Shown here one piece after another: positions 44,515 through 53,461 of a stretch of 64,000 nucleotides of DNA (within the stretch, counting starts at the first letter, position 1; every line of letters starts with the position of its first letter). Source of the DNA: Herpetosiphon llansteffanensis (lineage in GTDB: Bacteria > Chloroflexota > Chloroflexia > Chloroflexales > Herpetosiphonaceae); NCBI RefSeq assembly GCF_003205875.1, contig NZ_PUBZ01000011.1:83467-147466 (forward strand), written 5' to 3'. The position numbers were made by a program, and so were the translations under genes. A model generated the notes under the pieces. It saw only the letters and a program-made list of their open reading frames with translations. It ran no database searches and was not told where the DNA came from.

Positions 44515-45471
44515 ATGGCATTTGCAATCGGGATTGATCTCGGTGGTACCCATTTACGGGCTGCCTTAGTAGACCGAGAAGGTGAAATTCTTGCCCATGA
44601 ACGGATTCGGACTGAAGCCCACGAAGGTGCCGAAGCAGTGGTTGGTCGGATTACTCAATTAATTAACACCATGATCGCTGCGGCGAATGGTGAAACAATT
44701 GTCGGCGTTGGCATCGCCGCCCCAGGCCCGCTTAATCCTTTTACGGGCACGGTGATTACCATGCCCAATTTGCCAGGCTGGGAGAACTTTCCGCTCCGCG
44801 AACGAATCGCCGCCAATGTGCCCTTCCCCGTTGTGCTGGGCAACGATGCCAACCTGGCAGCCGTTGGCGAATGGTTGTTCGGCGGCGGGCGTGGCATGCA
44901 AAATATGATCTATGTCACAATTAGCACAGGGGTTGGCGGCGGCGTTATTTGCGATGGCCGTTTATTGCTCGGCTACAATGGCTTTGCTGCCGAAGTTGGC
45001 CACATGGTGCTCGACCCTCACGGCTTTGCTCCAGCCACACCCACGCCCGCAGGCTCGTGGGAAGCCTTGGCATCGGGCACGTTTTTGGCCTACCACGCCG
45101 CCGAAGCGATGCGCGCTGGCACGGAAACAGTGCTCAATCAATTAACAACCCCAGATGCAGTGACAACTCATCATTTGGATCTCGCGGCCCAACAAGGCGA
45201 CGAATTGGCCATTCGCTTGATCGAAAACGCTGGTTTTTGGTCGGGCATCGCTTTTGTCAACCTCTTGCATATGTTCAGCCCTGAGGCAATTTTTGTGGGC
45301 GGCGGGGTCTCCAACTTAGGCGATCGCTTGCTCAACCCAGCGCGGGCCGAAATTACCAAACGCGCTTTGCCTGGCTATCGCAATGTGCCAATTCATCAAA
45401 CCAAAATGGGCGATAACCTTGGCGTGCTCGGCGCAGCCGCCTATGCATTTAGCTCAGTCGAATTCGCCTAG
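44515..45471 (+). CDS. ROK-family sugar kinase
   Basis: The 318-residue protein has the ROK ATP motif AIGIDLGGTHLRAALVD, VLGNDANLAAVGEW (catalytic Asp) and STGVGGGVICDG. The EVGHMVLDPHG segment holds the Glu-x-x-His, but the usual zinc cluster CxCGxxGC is replaced by PATPTPAGSWEALASG with no Cys. Glucokinase is the likeliest activity, though some ROK members are ManNAc or fructokinases. The start MAFAIG was preferred to a GTG-like frame 12 bp upstream. Confidence 0.88.
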   Translation: MAFAIGIDLGGTHLRAALVDREGEILAHERIRTEAHEGAEAVVGRITQLINTMIAAANGETIVGVGIAAPGPLNPFTGTVITMPNLPGWENFPLRERIAANVPFPVVLGNDANLAAVGEWLFGGGRGMQNMIYVTISTGVGGGVICDGRLLLGYNGFAAEVGHMVLDPHGFAPATPTPAGSWEALASGTFLAYHAAEAMRAGTETVLNQLTTPDAVTTHHLDLAAQQGDELAIRLIENAGFWSGIAFVNLLHMFSPEAIFVGGGVSNLGDRLLNPARAEITKRALPGYRNVPIHQTKMGDNLGVLGAAAYAFSSVEFA

Positions 45472-45561
45472 TTCTCTGGCAAGCCGCTCGGTTCCAAAGC
45501 ATCTCGCCAACGCGTCTTTGGGTCTTGGCGGCTTGGCGTTTTTAGCACAAAGGATTTCAGC

Positions 45562-46461
45562 ATGTCGCTCAGGATTCGCCGCAGTGAAATGACCTGCCCC
45601 GCGCATAGCCTCGCCATGATTAGCAAAGCAGCTGTTTCTGAGGCCGATGAGGTGATTATTGATTTAGAAGATGCCTGCGCCGTCTCGCAAAAAATTGCTG
45701 CTCGTGCTACGGTCATTCAGGCCTTGCAAACGCTTGATTTTGGCCAAAAGCTGGTGGCGGTGCGGCCAAACGCCGTCCAAACTCATTATCACTATCGCGA
45801 TGTGGTCGAAATTGTCGAGGCTGCTGGCGCTAAAATCGACGTGCTGGTGATTCCGAAAATCGAAACTGCTGATGATGTGCGCTTTGTTGATCGTTTGCTA
45901 AGCCAAATCGAAGCCAATATTGGCCTCACTGTTGGTTCGATTAAGCTCGAAGTATTAATTGAAGGCACACGGGCATTGCAAGCAGTTGAGCAGATTGCCA
46001 ATGCCTCGCCGCGGTTGGAGAGCCTGATTTTTGGCTTGGCTGATTATGCTGGCGATTTGGGCGCACGTTCTGCTGACGATCAATGGGGCATGTTTGCCTA
46101 TCCCAAGCACAAAATGCTGGTTGCCGCCAAAGCAGCAGGGCTTGCGGCGATTGATAATGTAACTTTTGCCTTCCGCGATCCCGAGGCCTGCCAACGCGAT
46201 GCTGAGCGGGCCGCTGCGATGGGTTTCGATGGCAAATGGGCAATTCATCCAGCCCAAGTGCCAATCATCAACCAAGCCTTTTTACCAACTGCCGCCGAGA
46301 TCGCCGAGGCCCAACGTTTAATTAACGCCTATGCCGCCGCCGATCAAGATGCAGGTTTGGGCGCAATCGCAATTGATGATCAGATGATCGATGCAGCAAG
46401 TTTGCGGGTGCATGCCAAAAAGGTAGCCCTCGCCAAACGCGCAGGCTTAATTGAAAATTGA
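45562..46461 (+). CDS. HpcH/HpaI aldolase family (CitE-like) lyase
   Basis: The 299-residue protein has the CitE-family motifs EVIIDLEDACA (metal-binding Glu/Asp), VRPNAVQ, VLVIPKIETADD, IEGTRALQAVEQI and FGLADYAGDLGAR. Members cleave citryl-, malyl- or citramalyl-CoA. No citrate lyase subunits lie nearby, so an independent CoA-thioester lyase is more likely. RBS AAAGGA. The gene lies between the ROK kinase and lepA, all on the plus strand. Confidence 0.85.
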   Translation: MSLRIRRSEMTCPAHSLAMISKAAVSEADEVIIDLEDACAVSQKIAARATVIQALQTLDFGQKLVAVRPNAVQTHYHYRDVVEIVEAAGAKIDVLVIPKIETADDVRFVDRLLSQIEANIGLTVGSIKLEVLIEGTRALQAVEQIANASPRLESLIFGLADYAGDLGARSADDQWGMFAYPKHKMLVAAKAAGLAAIDNVTFAFRDPEACQRDAERAAAMGFDGKWAIHPAQVPIINQAFLPTAAEIAEAQRLINAYAAADQDAGLGAIAIDDQMIDAASLRVHAKKVALAKRAGLIEN

Positions 46462-46547
46462 GCAATAACCGCCCAATTTCGTGCCTCATGATATACTGTG
46501 AGCAGACTGACATTGCAAGCCCTCACACATAGGACATAAAAAACACA

Positions 46548-48350
46548 ATGGCTGAACAGACGCACATTCGCAACTTTAGCATTATCGCCCACGTCGATCA
46601 TGGCAAAACTACCCTCTCGGATCGCCTGTTGGAAGTGACCCAAACCCTTTCATCACGCGAGATGCGTGCCCAAACCCTTGATGCCATGGATTTGGAACGC
46701 GAAAAGGGCATCACAATCAAGATGCACCCCGTCCGGCTAGAATATACTGCCAAGGATGGTCAACAATATGCCTTGCATATGATCGACTGCCCTGGTCACG
46801 TTGACTTTAGCTACGAAGTTTCACGCTCGTTGCAAGCCTGTGAAGGCGCATTGTTGATCGTTGATGCTTCGCAAGGCATCGAAGCCCAAACCTTGGCCAA
46901 CGTTTATCTAGCGCTCGAAAACAATCTCGAAATTATTCCAATCTTGAATAAAATCGATTTGCCTGGAGCCGAGGTTGAGCGCGTTTCCGAGGAAGTCGAG
47001 CATGTGCTGGGCTTGCCACGCGAAGAAATTATTTTGGCTTCTGGCAAGGAAGGCACCGGCGTGCCCGAAATTCTCGAAGCAATTGTCGCCCGCATCCCAC
47101 CACCAAGAGGCAAAAACGAAGCCCCAGCCCGCGCCTTGATTTTCGATTCGCAATACAACGCCTACAAAGGGGTAATTGCCTATATTCGGGTCGTCGATGG
47201 CACAATTCGCACTGGCGATAAATTGCGCCTGATGGGGACCGATGTGCTGACCGAAGCCATGGAAATTGGCTTCTTCCGGCCAGGCATGGTTGCTGGTCAA
47301 GCGCTTAGCGCTGGCGAGGTCGGCTACATCGCTACCGGTTTGAAGTCGGTGCGCGATTGCCAAGTCGGCGATACCATCACCCTGATTGATAACGCAGCAA
47401 CTGAAACCTTGGCTCCCTACGAACCAGCCAAACCAATGGTCTTTGCTGGCTTGTATCCAGTCGATTCAGGTGATTACACCTTGCTGCGTGATGCGCTCGA
47501 TAAATTGCGCCTGAACGATGCAGCGCTCTCATTCGAGCCAGAAACCTCTGCCGCTTTGGGCTTTGGTTTTCGGGCTGGCTTCTTGGGCTTGCTGCACATG
47601 GAAATTGTGCAAGAACGGCTCGAACGCGAATATAACATCGACTTGTTGATCACCGCGCCAAGCGTAGAATATCAAGTTTTGACCAATACTGGCGAGATTT
47701 TGATCATCGATAATCCATCGGAATTGCCCGATGTTGGCATGATCGATCAGATCGAAGAGCCAATGATGGCAATTAGCATTATCGTGCCAACCCGCTATAT
47801 CGGCGTGGTGATGGAATTGGTCACCGGCAAGCGTGGCGTGTTCCAAAGCATGGATTATCTTGATAAAGAGCGGGTTGTGCTGAAGTACGAAATTCCGCTT
47901 TCCGAAATTGTGGTCGATTTCTACGATTCGCTCAAATCGCGCACCCAAGGCTATGCCTCGCTGGATTATCATCTGAGCAGCTATCGCGCTTCAGATTTGG
48001 TTAAGCTCGACGTGTTGGTCAATGGCACGCCAGTCGATGCGCTTTCGATGATCACCCACCGCGATAATGCCTATCGCCAAGGCCGCCAATTGGTCGAAAA
48101 GCTGCAAAAGCTGATTCCACGCCAAATGTTCGAGGTGCCAATTCAAGCAGCGGTCGGCTCACGGGTGATTGCCCGCGAAACGATTCGTGCAATGCGCAAA
48201 GACGTATTGTCGAAATGTTATGGTGGCGACATCAGCCGCAAACGCAAGCTCTTAGAAAAGCAAAAAGAAGGCAAGAAGCGCATGAAGATGGTTGGCAACG
48301 TCGAAATTCCTCAAGATGCCTTTATGGCGGTCTTGAAGCTCGACAGCTAG
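46548..48350 (+). CDS. lepA: Elongation factor 4 (back-translocase)
   Basis: The 600-residue GTPase has P-loop [13 protein letters not shown], switch [31 protein letters not shown] (G4), and the LepA-specific C-terminal domain ([25 protein letters not shown]). It back-translocates tRNAs on stalled ribosomes. Length is exactly typical. The upstream gap shows TGATATACT (about 46491) as a possible extended -10. A GC-rich repeat terminator follows. Confidence 0.98.
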   Translation: MAEQTHIRNFSIIAHVDHGKTTLSDRLLEVTQTLSSREMRAQTLDAMDLEREKGITIKMHPVRLEYTAKDGQQYALHMIDCPGHVDFSYEVSRSLQACEGALLIVDASQGIEAQTLANVYLALENNLEIIPILNKIDLPGAEVERVSEEVEHVLGLPREEIILASGKEGTGVPEILEAIVARIPPPRGKNEAPARALIFDSQYNAYKGVIAYIRVVDGTIRTGDKLRLMGTDVLTEAMEIGFFRPGMVAGQALSAGEVGYIATGLKSVRDCQVGDTITLIDNAATETLAPYEPAKPMVFAGLYPVDSGDYTLLRDALDKLRLNDAALSFEPETSAALGFGFRAGFLGLLHMEIVQERLEREYNIDLLITAPSVEYQVLTNTGEILIIDNPSELPDVGMIDQIEEPMMAISIIVPTRYIGVVMELVTGKRGVFQSMDYLDKERVVLKYEIPLSEIVVDFYDSLKSRTQGYASLDYHLSSYRASDLVKLDVLVNGTPVDALSMITHRDNAYRQGRQLVEKLQKLIPRQMFEVPIQAAVGSRVIARETIRAMRKDVLSKCYGGDISRKRKLLEKQKEGKKRMKMVGNVEIPQDAFMAVLKLDS

Positions 48351-48360
48351 AACTGAGATT

Positions 48361-48405
48361 CCCTCACCCCAACCCCTCTCCCGTTCGACGGGAGAGGGGC
48401 TTTTT
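48361..48405 (+). terminator. CCCTCACCCC-type repeat hairpin / terminator
   Basis: CCCCTCTCCCG/CGGGAGAGGGG arms (48373-48383 and 48389-48399) with a TTCGA loop and TTTTT. The preceding CCCTCACCCCAA and the downstream TTCCCCGTTCTGTGGGTGAGGG repeat match a widespread bacterial intergenic repeat; a relative sits at about 63510-63556. Confidence 0.8.
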
Positions 48406-48598
48406 CGTTCGATGGTTATGGCCAATTCCTTAGCTATGTAATCGTGCTCTCCTTCCCCGTTCTGTGGGTGAGGGCACAAAAATACTTCACACTAATCAAA
48501 ATGTGTGGAGTTTTTTTTGTGCCTGTGATACTTTGGCATGCTGTTGGTATTAACTTACGAACGTTCATTGAGCTTCGAACCTAGCGCGAGGTGTCCTC

Positions 48599-49150
48599 AT
48601 GACCAATGAGCAGGAGTTAAGTTTTGACGAACTTTATACAACCCATTTCAAGCCAATTTACAACTATGTCTACTATCGAGTGCATAACAACGCCGTTGCC
48701 GATGATCTGACGGCGCAGATTTTTGAGCGGGCATTGCGCCATTTTGGCCAATATCAACCAGCTAAAGCGCCATTTGTGGTTTGGCTGTTTACCATCGCGC
48801 GGCGGGTCGTGCAATCGTATATCCGTCGCCAACGCTTAATCCAATGGTTGCCGCTCGATAGCTTCCGCGAAGCGCATACCCAGCACAACCCAGAAACCGT
48901 TGTGTTGGCCCAGATCGAACAGCAAGCTTTATTGGCGGCGCTACGGGAGCTTAGCCAACGCGAGCAAGAGATCATCACACTGAAGTTTGTGGCTGGGCTC
49001 AATAATCGCCAGATTGCCCAAATTAGCAGCTTGAGCGAATCGAATGTTGGCACAATTGCCGCCCGCAGCCTGCTCAAATTACGCCGTTCACTCAGCCAGT
49101 TTCAAGGAGTAACCAATGTTGAAAAAACAACCCCAACCCTATCACACTGA
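48599..49150 (+). CDS. ECF-type RNA polymerase sigma factor
   Basis: The 183-residue protein has sigma region 2 (about 10-75: DELYTTHFKPIYNYVYYRVHN and DDLTAQIFERAL, then VVWLFTIARRVVQSYIRRQRL) and region 4 (about 115-165: LRELSQREQEIITLKFVAGLNNRQIAQI). It overlaps the next gene by 35 bp. Its partner probably restrains it. The promoter it recognises cannot be told. Confidence 0.88.
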   Translation: MTNEQELSFDELYTTHFKPIYNYVYYRVHNNAVADDLTAQIFERALRHFGQYQPAKAPFVVWLFTIARRVVQSYIRRQRLIQWLPLDSFREAHTQHNPETVVLAQIEQQALLAALRELSQREQEIITLKFVAGLNNRQIAQISSLSESNVGTIAARSLLKLRRSLSQFQGVTNVEKTTPTLSH

Positions 49151-49931
49151 GGCTGAATTAATTGCGGAAGAAACTGTGCTGAAGCTCCTGAGCGAAAATG
49201 ACCCTTCAGCACAAAGTTCATTGTATGAGCCGCTTCGCCAACGTTTATTCCAACAACATCCAACGACTAAACCAATCCTTTCATTCCGTTTTGCCTTGAT
49301 CGTGACATGTGTTTTGCTTGCGCTGCTCACCCTTACGCCCGTTCGGAGTAGTTTGGCAGCAGTACTTGAACGCTTTGGCATCATTCAGATCACCGATGAT
49401 CCAAGCATCGTGCAAGAGCTTCAAGGCCAACCATTGGCAGGCTTGGAGTTAACACCTGCCCCAACTGGGGTATTCTCGGAGATTGATTCAAGTGTACAAA
49501 CCATTTCAAAGCAAATTGGCGCTCATGTCTATTTCACTAATCAATTGCCAGACGGATATTTGCTTGCTGACCGCGTATTGGACGTTGGTCCCAAAGGTTC
49601 AACCGTCATAACGTATTACATCAATACAGAAGATACGGTTAATAACGATGCTGGCAGCATCGAGATCCGCCAAATCTATCAACCTGATCCGAATATAGAA
49701 CCCTACGATTTGGCGATTGGCGCAGCCGCTAGCACCTCGGTTCAAGTACGCGGATTTAGTGGGCTATGGATTGAGCAAGCACCGTTGTTATTAACTGATG
49801 ATGGCACTGGTCATTTTACAATCCTCCCAGCAAATGCATTGGTGTGGAGCGAAGGTGCGAATACCTTCCAACTGCAAAGCGATCGTTTGGATTTAGCAGC
49901 CATGCAAGCCATAGCTGAATCGCTGCGATAA
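49116..49931 (+). CDS. Putative membrane anti-sigma factor
   Basis: The 271-residue protein has a cytoplasmic N-terminus (residues 1-57), one membrane helix (about 58-77, FRFALIVTCVLLALLTL) and an external C-terminal domain (about 115-270) with repeated beta segments resembling DUF4367-type sensors. It overlaps the sigma gene (ATG after AAGGAG inside it), so the two are translationally coupled, as in ECF sigma/anti-sigma pairs. No ZAS zinc motif is visible. Confidence 0.75.
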   Translation: MLKKQPQPYHTEAELIAEETVLKLLSENDPSAQSSLYEPLRQRLFQQHPTTKPILSFRFALIVTCVLLALLTLTPVRSSLAAVLERFGIIQITDDPSIVQELQGQPLAGLELTPAPTGVFSEIDSSVQTISKQIGAHVYFTNQLPDGYLLADRVLDVGPKGSTVITYYINTEDTVNNDAGSIEIRQIYQPDPNIEPYDLAIGAAASTSVQVRGFSGLWIEQAPLLLTDDGTGHFTILPANALVWSEGANTFQLQSDRLDLAAMQAIAESLR

Positions 49932-49936
49932 ATGCT

Positions 49937-49966
49937 AAGCCCAACCCAGATTTTTGGGTTGGGCTT
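49937..49966. terminator. Bidirectional terminator
   Basis: AAGCCCAACCCA/TGGGTTGGGCTT arms (49937-49948 and 49955-49966) with a GATTTT loop. It lies between the sigma operon and the convergent HAAS/PadR operon. Confidence 0.85.
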
Positions 49967-49980
49967 GCTTGATTGACAGC

Positions 49981-50445
49981 CTAGATTCGCGCGGCAGGTG
50001 GTCGACGACGCTGGATATAGCCAGCCAACATTGGCGTGCCAACCCCAAGCGCGGCAATCCACAGGGCTTTGTACAGCACTGGCAAGAAATTGCTGGGGAA
50101 ATTACTGGGCACATCGCCAATCAGCACCAACATGCCGAGCGTTACAGCAACGCCCACAATATAAATGAGCAATAGCTGCCACCACGCAACATGGGCTGTT
50201 GCATGATGACGCTGCCACGTCGTTGATAAAATTCGCCCCAATTGATCAGCGCTACCAAATTGGGCAAGCGCGGTCGTCACCGCCGTCGAGCGATCAGCAC
50301 CTTGCTGCAGTGCTTGAGCGACCAACGCCTCAAGATGGCTGCGAATCTCACGAATTTCATCGGCGCGCTGGGCGGCAGGCAAGTTGGAGAGTTCGGCAGC
50401 CACGATCTTCAAATAACGCTCAATCAGGTCAGATGTTGTTGTCAT
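49981..50445 (-). CDS. HAAS-domain membrane protein (PadR partner)
   Basis: The 154-residue protein has an N-terminal helical HAAS/DUF1700 domain (about 1-70, LIERYLKIVAAELSNLPAAQRADEIREI) and two membrane helices (about 88-105 and 118-135). HAAS proteins are co-operonic with PadR regulators in many Gram-positives; function unknown. It overlaps the padR stop by 17 bp. Confidence 0.82.
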   Translation of the reverse strand: MTTTSDLIERYLKIVAAELSNLPAAQRADEIREIRSHLEALVAQALQQGADRSTAVTTALAQFGSADQLGRILSTTWQRHHATAHVAWWQLLLIYIVGVAVTLGMLVLIGDVPSNFPSNFLPVLYKALWIAALGVGTPMLAGYIQRRRPPAARI

Positions 50446-50776
50446 AGCTCAGTCTCCGTTTGCCCATCAGGGCTTCAATCGCCGTAGCATAGCGTCGCCA
50501 TGCGGCAATACGGTTTTCCAACTCGGCCAAACCAGCGGCAGTCAAATGGTAGACTTTGCGCGCAGGGCCTTGGGCTTGAATTTCCCACGAGCTGGTCACC
50601 CACTCGGAGTTTTCCAGCGTACGCAACGCAGGGTAGAGCGAGCCTTCACGCATGCGCAACATTTGATCACTATCGCGCTCAATCGCCCGCGCAATTGCAT
50701 AGCCATGCAAAGGGCCATGGGTCAAAACACTGAGAATTAAGGTGGGCAAATCGCCACGAGTTAAGTCAACACTCAT
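50429..50776 (-). CDS. PadR-family repressor
   Basis: The 115-residue protein has the PadR winged helix (about 8-80: LPTLILSVLTHGPLHGYAIARAIERDS, RMREGSLYPALRTLENSEWV, KVYHLTAAGLAELENR). It begins with ATG after GGAGG. The promoter overlaps an ATACAT-N9-ATGTAT palindrome, the PadR operator type, so it is probably autoregulated with the HAAS gene. Confidence 0.92.
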   Translation of the reverse strand: MSVDLTRGDLPTLILSVLTHGPLHGYAIARAIERDSDQMLRMREGSLYPALRTLENSEWVTSSWEIQAQGPARKVYHLTAAGLAELENRIAAWRRYATAIEALMGKRRLSYDNNI

Positions 50777-50804
50777 TGCACCTCCCTAGTAGCAACTAGC
50801 TAGG

Positions 50805-50833
50805 AGTATACATAGATTCAAGATGTATGTCAA
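50805..50833 (-). promoter_or_regulatory. padR promoter with internal operator
   Basis: On the minus strand TTGACA (50828-50833) and TATACT (50805-50810) are exactly 17 bp apart. Within the spacer and -10, ATACAT (50808-50813) and ATGTAT (50823-50828) form an inverted pair. A second inverted motif, CTAGT-AGCA-ACTAG (50786-50799), lies beside the RBS. Confidence 0.85.
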
Positions 50834-50871
50834 TATACAATATATATCGATACTATTCCGCAACCCAGTCG

Positions 50872-51495
50872 CTAGCTGCGCTCGTCATCGATGATTGGTC
50901 TTCGTGATGGAGTGTGATCGGTATGCAGAACACGTAGATAAGCGTTACGAATGACGCTGTTAATCAGCACATAGCCTACCATTACGCCGATTGCATTCAT
51001 TACTAGATCATCGATGTGGGTGATGCGAAATTGATAGCCAACGATTAAACCAGTCACTAACTGAATTATTTCTGCACCTAAGCCAACCAGCAGCGCAATA
51101 GCGAGCATGCTGCGCATCCGTAGCTTTTTAAAGAATGCTAAAAATATCCCAAACGGAATTGTGAGCATTATGTTGAGCAAATAAGATTTCACCAACCTCA
51201 AGACAGCATCTGTTCGATGTAGATCGAAATATTGTTGTTTAAATGGAATCAGATAGATAGCTTCGCGATAAAGATAATCTTTGATATTATCCCAAAGTGA
51301 TTTACTAGAATAGTTGATTGGTAAACAGATTTGGGCAATCATGCCAAATAAATAGCCAACAAAAAGAGCATAGACGATAATTTTGGCTTTACTTTGCTTA
51401 TTTTTCAACATCCAGAGCGATAATGGAATAATAATAACCAAAGCATAGAGCATAAATCCTAATGTTTCGCGCAGCATACCTACTACACCAGCCAT
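50872..51495 (-). CDS. VanZ-like membrane protein
   Basis: The 207-residue protein shows the VanZ motif: NIMLTIPFGIFLA, then E-I-I-Q-L-V-T-G and RITHIDDLVMNAIGVMVGY. Membrane helices near 8-28, 36-55, 100-118, 125-145 and 155-175. VanZ gives low teicoplanin resistance by an unclear route; here a resistance role is not implied. A+T-rich compared with neighbours. ATG at 51495. Confidence 0.85.
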   Translation of the reverse strand: MAGVVGMLRETLGFMLYALVIIIPLSLWMLKNKQSKAKIIVYALFVGYLFGMIAQICLPINYSSKSLWDNIKDYLYREAIYLIPFKQQYFDLHRTDAVLRLVKSYLLNIMLTIPFGIFLAFFKKLRMRSMLAIALLVGLGAEIIQLVTGLIVGYQFRITHIDDLVMNAIGVMVGYVLINSVIRNAYLRVLHTDHTPSRRPIIDDERS

Positions 51496-51594
51496 TCTCA
51501 ATCAATGAGGGCTATCAACTCAAAATCAGCATTAGATTGAACAAACCATAATTGGAGCACTGTTTAGGGGAAGAATGGAGTAGCGATCAATCGA

Positions 51595-52368
51595 TTAAAT
51601 TGTGGTTGTAAGTTCACTAATGGTTAAATTGCGAATTTCTAGGGCTTGGGCTTGATGCGCCAGCAGGCCGCCGCGCACAATTCCGCGGGGTGAAACATGA
51701 GCATATTGGTTATCGAGCCACAAAATTAGCCCTAATTTGCTGGTTGGCAGATTGCGAGTTTTGAGCACCAATTGCCGATCAAGCCAAAACTCAACCCGAT
51801 CGGTATACCAATCGATTTGATAGTGTTGCCAAGCATTCCATTTGAGCTGAATTGGCTGGCTGCGCACGCCCAAAGCCAATTGCAGCAACGGCAAGCAACA
51901 ACGTTGGCGCAACCACGTATTTTGGCTGAGCAAAACAGCTAACGGAGCCAGCGGCAACAAGGCCAAACAAAGGGCTAAACGGGGCACAAAACTCATTGCG
52001 AGCCAGCCGTTGCGCGCGCCATTGGCGGTTAGTTCAAGCTTGCTGGCCGCGCTGGCATAGAAAAACCACAACGCTTGGGGCAGGCGCAAACGCCGCAAGC
52101 CAGTGCCAGCAGGATCATTCCACCAACCAAAGCCTGCTGTCCCAACAACATGCTCAGGATCGCCACAAAACTGCGCTTCAAGTTGCAAGCGCACCGGAGC
52201 CTGCCAAATTAAGCCCGATTCAGCATAATCATCCAATTGCGCATCGCTATAAACTATGCGATCATGCGTGGTAAGGGCGAGCCGCACGCCAGCAGCAATT
52301 GGCTGAATTTCAGCATTATTGGGTGTCCATGCATGCCAGCGCCGCCCCCAAAACGAGCGAAAAGCCAT
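51595..52368 (-). CDS. Hypothetical protein with beta-sandwich
   Basis: The 257-residue protein has a jelly-roll-like beta-sandwich with one membrane or buried hydrophobic segment (about 123-145, LALCLALLPLAPLAVLL). Motifs such as FGWWNDPAGTG and YQIDWYTDRVEFWLD resemble GH16-like or LamG-like folds, with no catalytic EXDXXE. Start at 52368: ATG preceded by AGGAG inside a 12-bp palindromic gap. Confidence 0.55.
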   Translation of the reverse strand: MAFRSFWGRRWHAWTPNNAEIQPIAAGVRLALTTHDRIVYSDAQLDDYAESGLIWQAPVRLQLEAQFCGDPEHVVGTAGFGWWNDPAGTGLRRLRLPQALWFFYASAASKLELTANGARNGWLAMSFVPRLALCLALLPLAPLAVLLSQNTWLRQRCCLPLLQLALGVRSQPIQLKWNAWQHYQIDWYTDRVEFWLDRQLVLKTRNLPTSKLGLILWLDNQYAHVSPRGIVRGGLLAHQAQALEIRNLTISELTTTI

Positions 52369-52380
52369 TAGGAGACTCCT
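52369..52380. promoter_or_regulatory. 12-bp divergent gap with a palindromic Shine-Dalgarno pair
   Basis: The whole gap between the two divergent ATGs reads TAGGAGACTCCT. AGGAGACTCCT reads AGGAGTCTCCT on the other strand, so each strand carries AGGAG at a 6-7 bp spacing before its own ATG. Promoters must lie inside the opposing genes. Confidence 0.85.
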
Positions 52381-52767
52381 ATGTCGCAAGCGTTGTTAAT
52401 TTTTGATGGAACCTGCGATTTTTGCACCCGCGCCGCCCGTTGGATCAAAAAACTCGATCGTCAGCACCGGATTCGGATTGAGCCATTTCAAAAATCTGGC
52501 ATTCCCGAATCGGTTGGCTTAACCTATGCCCAATGCGAGCAAGCAGCATGGCTGCAAACCAGTGACGGCACATTATGGCGCGGAGCTGGGTCGGTTAATG
52601 CGGCGCTGAGCATTGCAACTGGCAATCGTTTGCCTTTGAGCTTGTACCAAATGTGGGGTATACGCCAGATTCAAGATAGTGTCTACAAACTGGTTGTCAA
52701 ATATCGCCATCGGATTCCAGGCGATACCCCTCATTGCCAACAGTTTCCTGCTGATTGCGCACGCTAA
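52381..52767 (+). CDS. DCC-family (DUF393) thiol oxidoreductase
   Basis: The 128-residue protein begins LLIFDGTCDFCTRAARWIKK with the DxxCxFC motif and RIRIEPFQ, characteristic of DCC/DUF393 thioredoxin-like proteins, function unknown. It is divergent from 51595 (shared 12-bp gap) and convergent with the CinA-like gene, whose stop overlaps its end by 4 bp. Confidence 0.88.
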   Translation: MSQALLIFDGTCDFCTRAARWIKKLDRQHRIRIEPFQKSGIPESVGLTYAQCEQAAWLQTSDGTLWRGAGSVNAALSIATGNRLPLSLYQMWGIRQIQDSVYKLVVKYRHRIPGDTPHCQQFPADCAR

Positions 52768-53243
52768 GCAGCCTTCAGCTGTTCGAGCAACCATTCGAAT
52801 GCTCGCTTAGCCGAAGCTTGCTTATTGCCTAACCGATCGTAGGGCCAAATGTGCTGCTCGACCAAACTTTGATTGGGCAAGTACAAGCCCAAATAGACTA
52901 AGCCGACTGGTTTTTCAGTGCTGCCGCCACCTGGCCCAGCAATGCCAGTCGTGCTTAGACCAACCGTTGCTCCAAGTGCATGGGCCGTGCCTTGAGCCAT
53001 GGCTAAGGCCGTTTCAGCACTCACCGCACCGACGGTCGCAAGGGTTGAATTTGGCACCTGCAACAAGCGTTCTTTGGCACTGTTGGCATAGGCAATAATC
53101 CCGCCCAAATAGACCACCGAGCTACCAGCGATATTGGTCAGCCAATCGCCCAACAGGCCACCGGTGCACGATTCAGCGGTGGCGAGCGTCCATTGGCGTT
53201 GGGCTAAGGCCGTGATTACTGTTTGGGCTAAGGCGTGCGACAT
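52764..53243 (-). CDS. CinA C-terminal domain protein (NMN amidase, PncC-like)
   Basis: The 159-residue stand-alone CinA_C domain has ATAESCTGGLLGDWLTNIAGSS near residue 18 and TTGIAGPGGGSTEKPVGLVYLG. This domain deamidates nicotinamide mononucleotide in NAD recycling. The start is the ATG at 53243, 4 bp after the stop of a 51-residue membrane protein. Confidence 0.93.
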   Translation of the reverse strand: MSHALAQTVITALAQRQWTLATAESCTGGLLGDWLTNIAGSSVVYLGGIIAYANSAKERLLQVPNSTLATVGAVSAETALAMAQGTAHALGATVGLSTTGIAGPGGGSTEKPVGLVYLGLYLPNQSLVEQHIWPYDRLGNKQASAKRAFEWLLEQLKAA

Positions 53244-53247
53244 CAAT

Positions 53248-53403
53248 TTACCCCGCTCGCTGTTTGCCGAGTAATTGAAATGCTGTAAAGCCCAAATAAA
53301 TAATTAAGCCAATAATTACGAGCTTAAAGAGGCCCTTAAACAGCATGCCAATAAACAACAAGGCCAAAATGGTCACAATAATTTGGATAAGTTTACGGTT
53401 CAT
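53248..53403 (-). CDS. Small membrane protein, 51 residues
   Basis: A short frame encodes MNRKLIQIIVTILALLFIG... with two hydrophobic helices and the end LLGKQRAG. AAGGA precedes the ATG at good spacing and the TAA stop is 4 bp before cinA, so it is likely translated as part of the same unit. No family known. Confidence 0.65.
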   Translation of the reverse strand: MNRKLIQIIVTILALLFIGMLFKGLFKLVIIGLIIYLGFTAFQLLGKQRAG

Positions 53404-53461
53404 TGTGAATTCCTTCTATAAAAACGCCGCAGAGAACCCCGCCCCTTGTGGGCGTGGTAGT

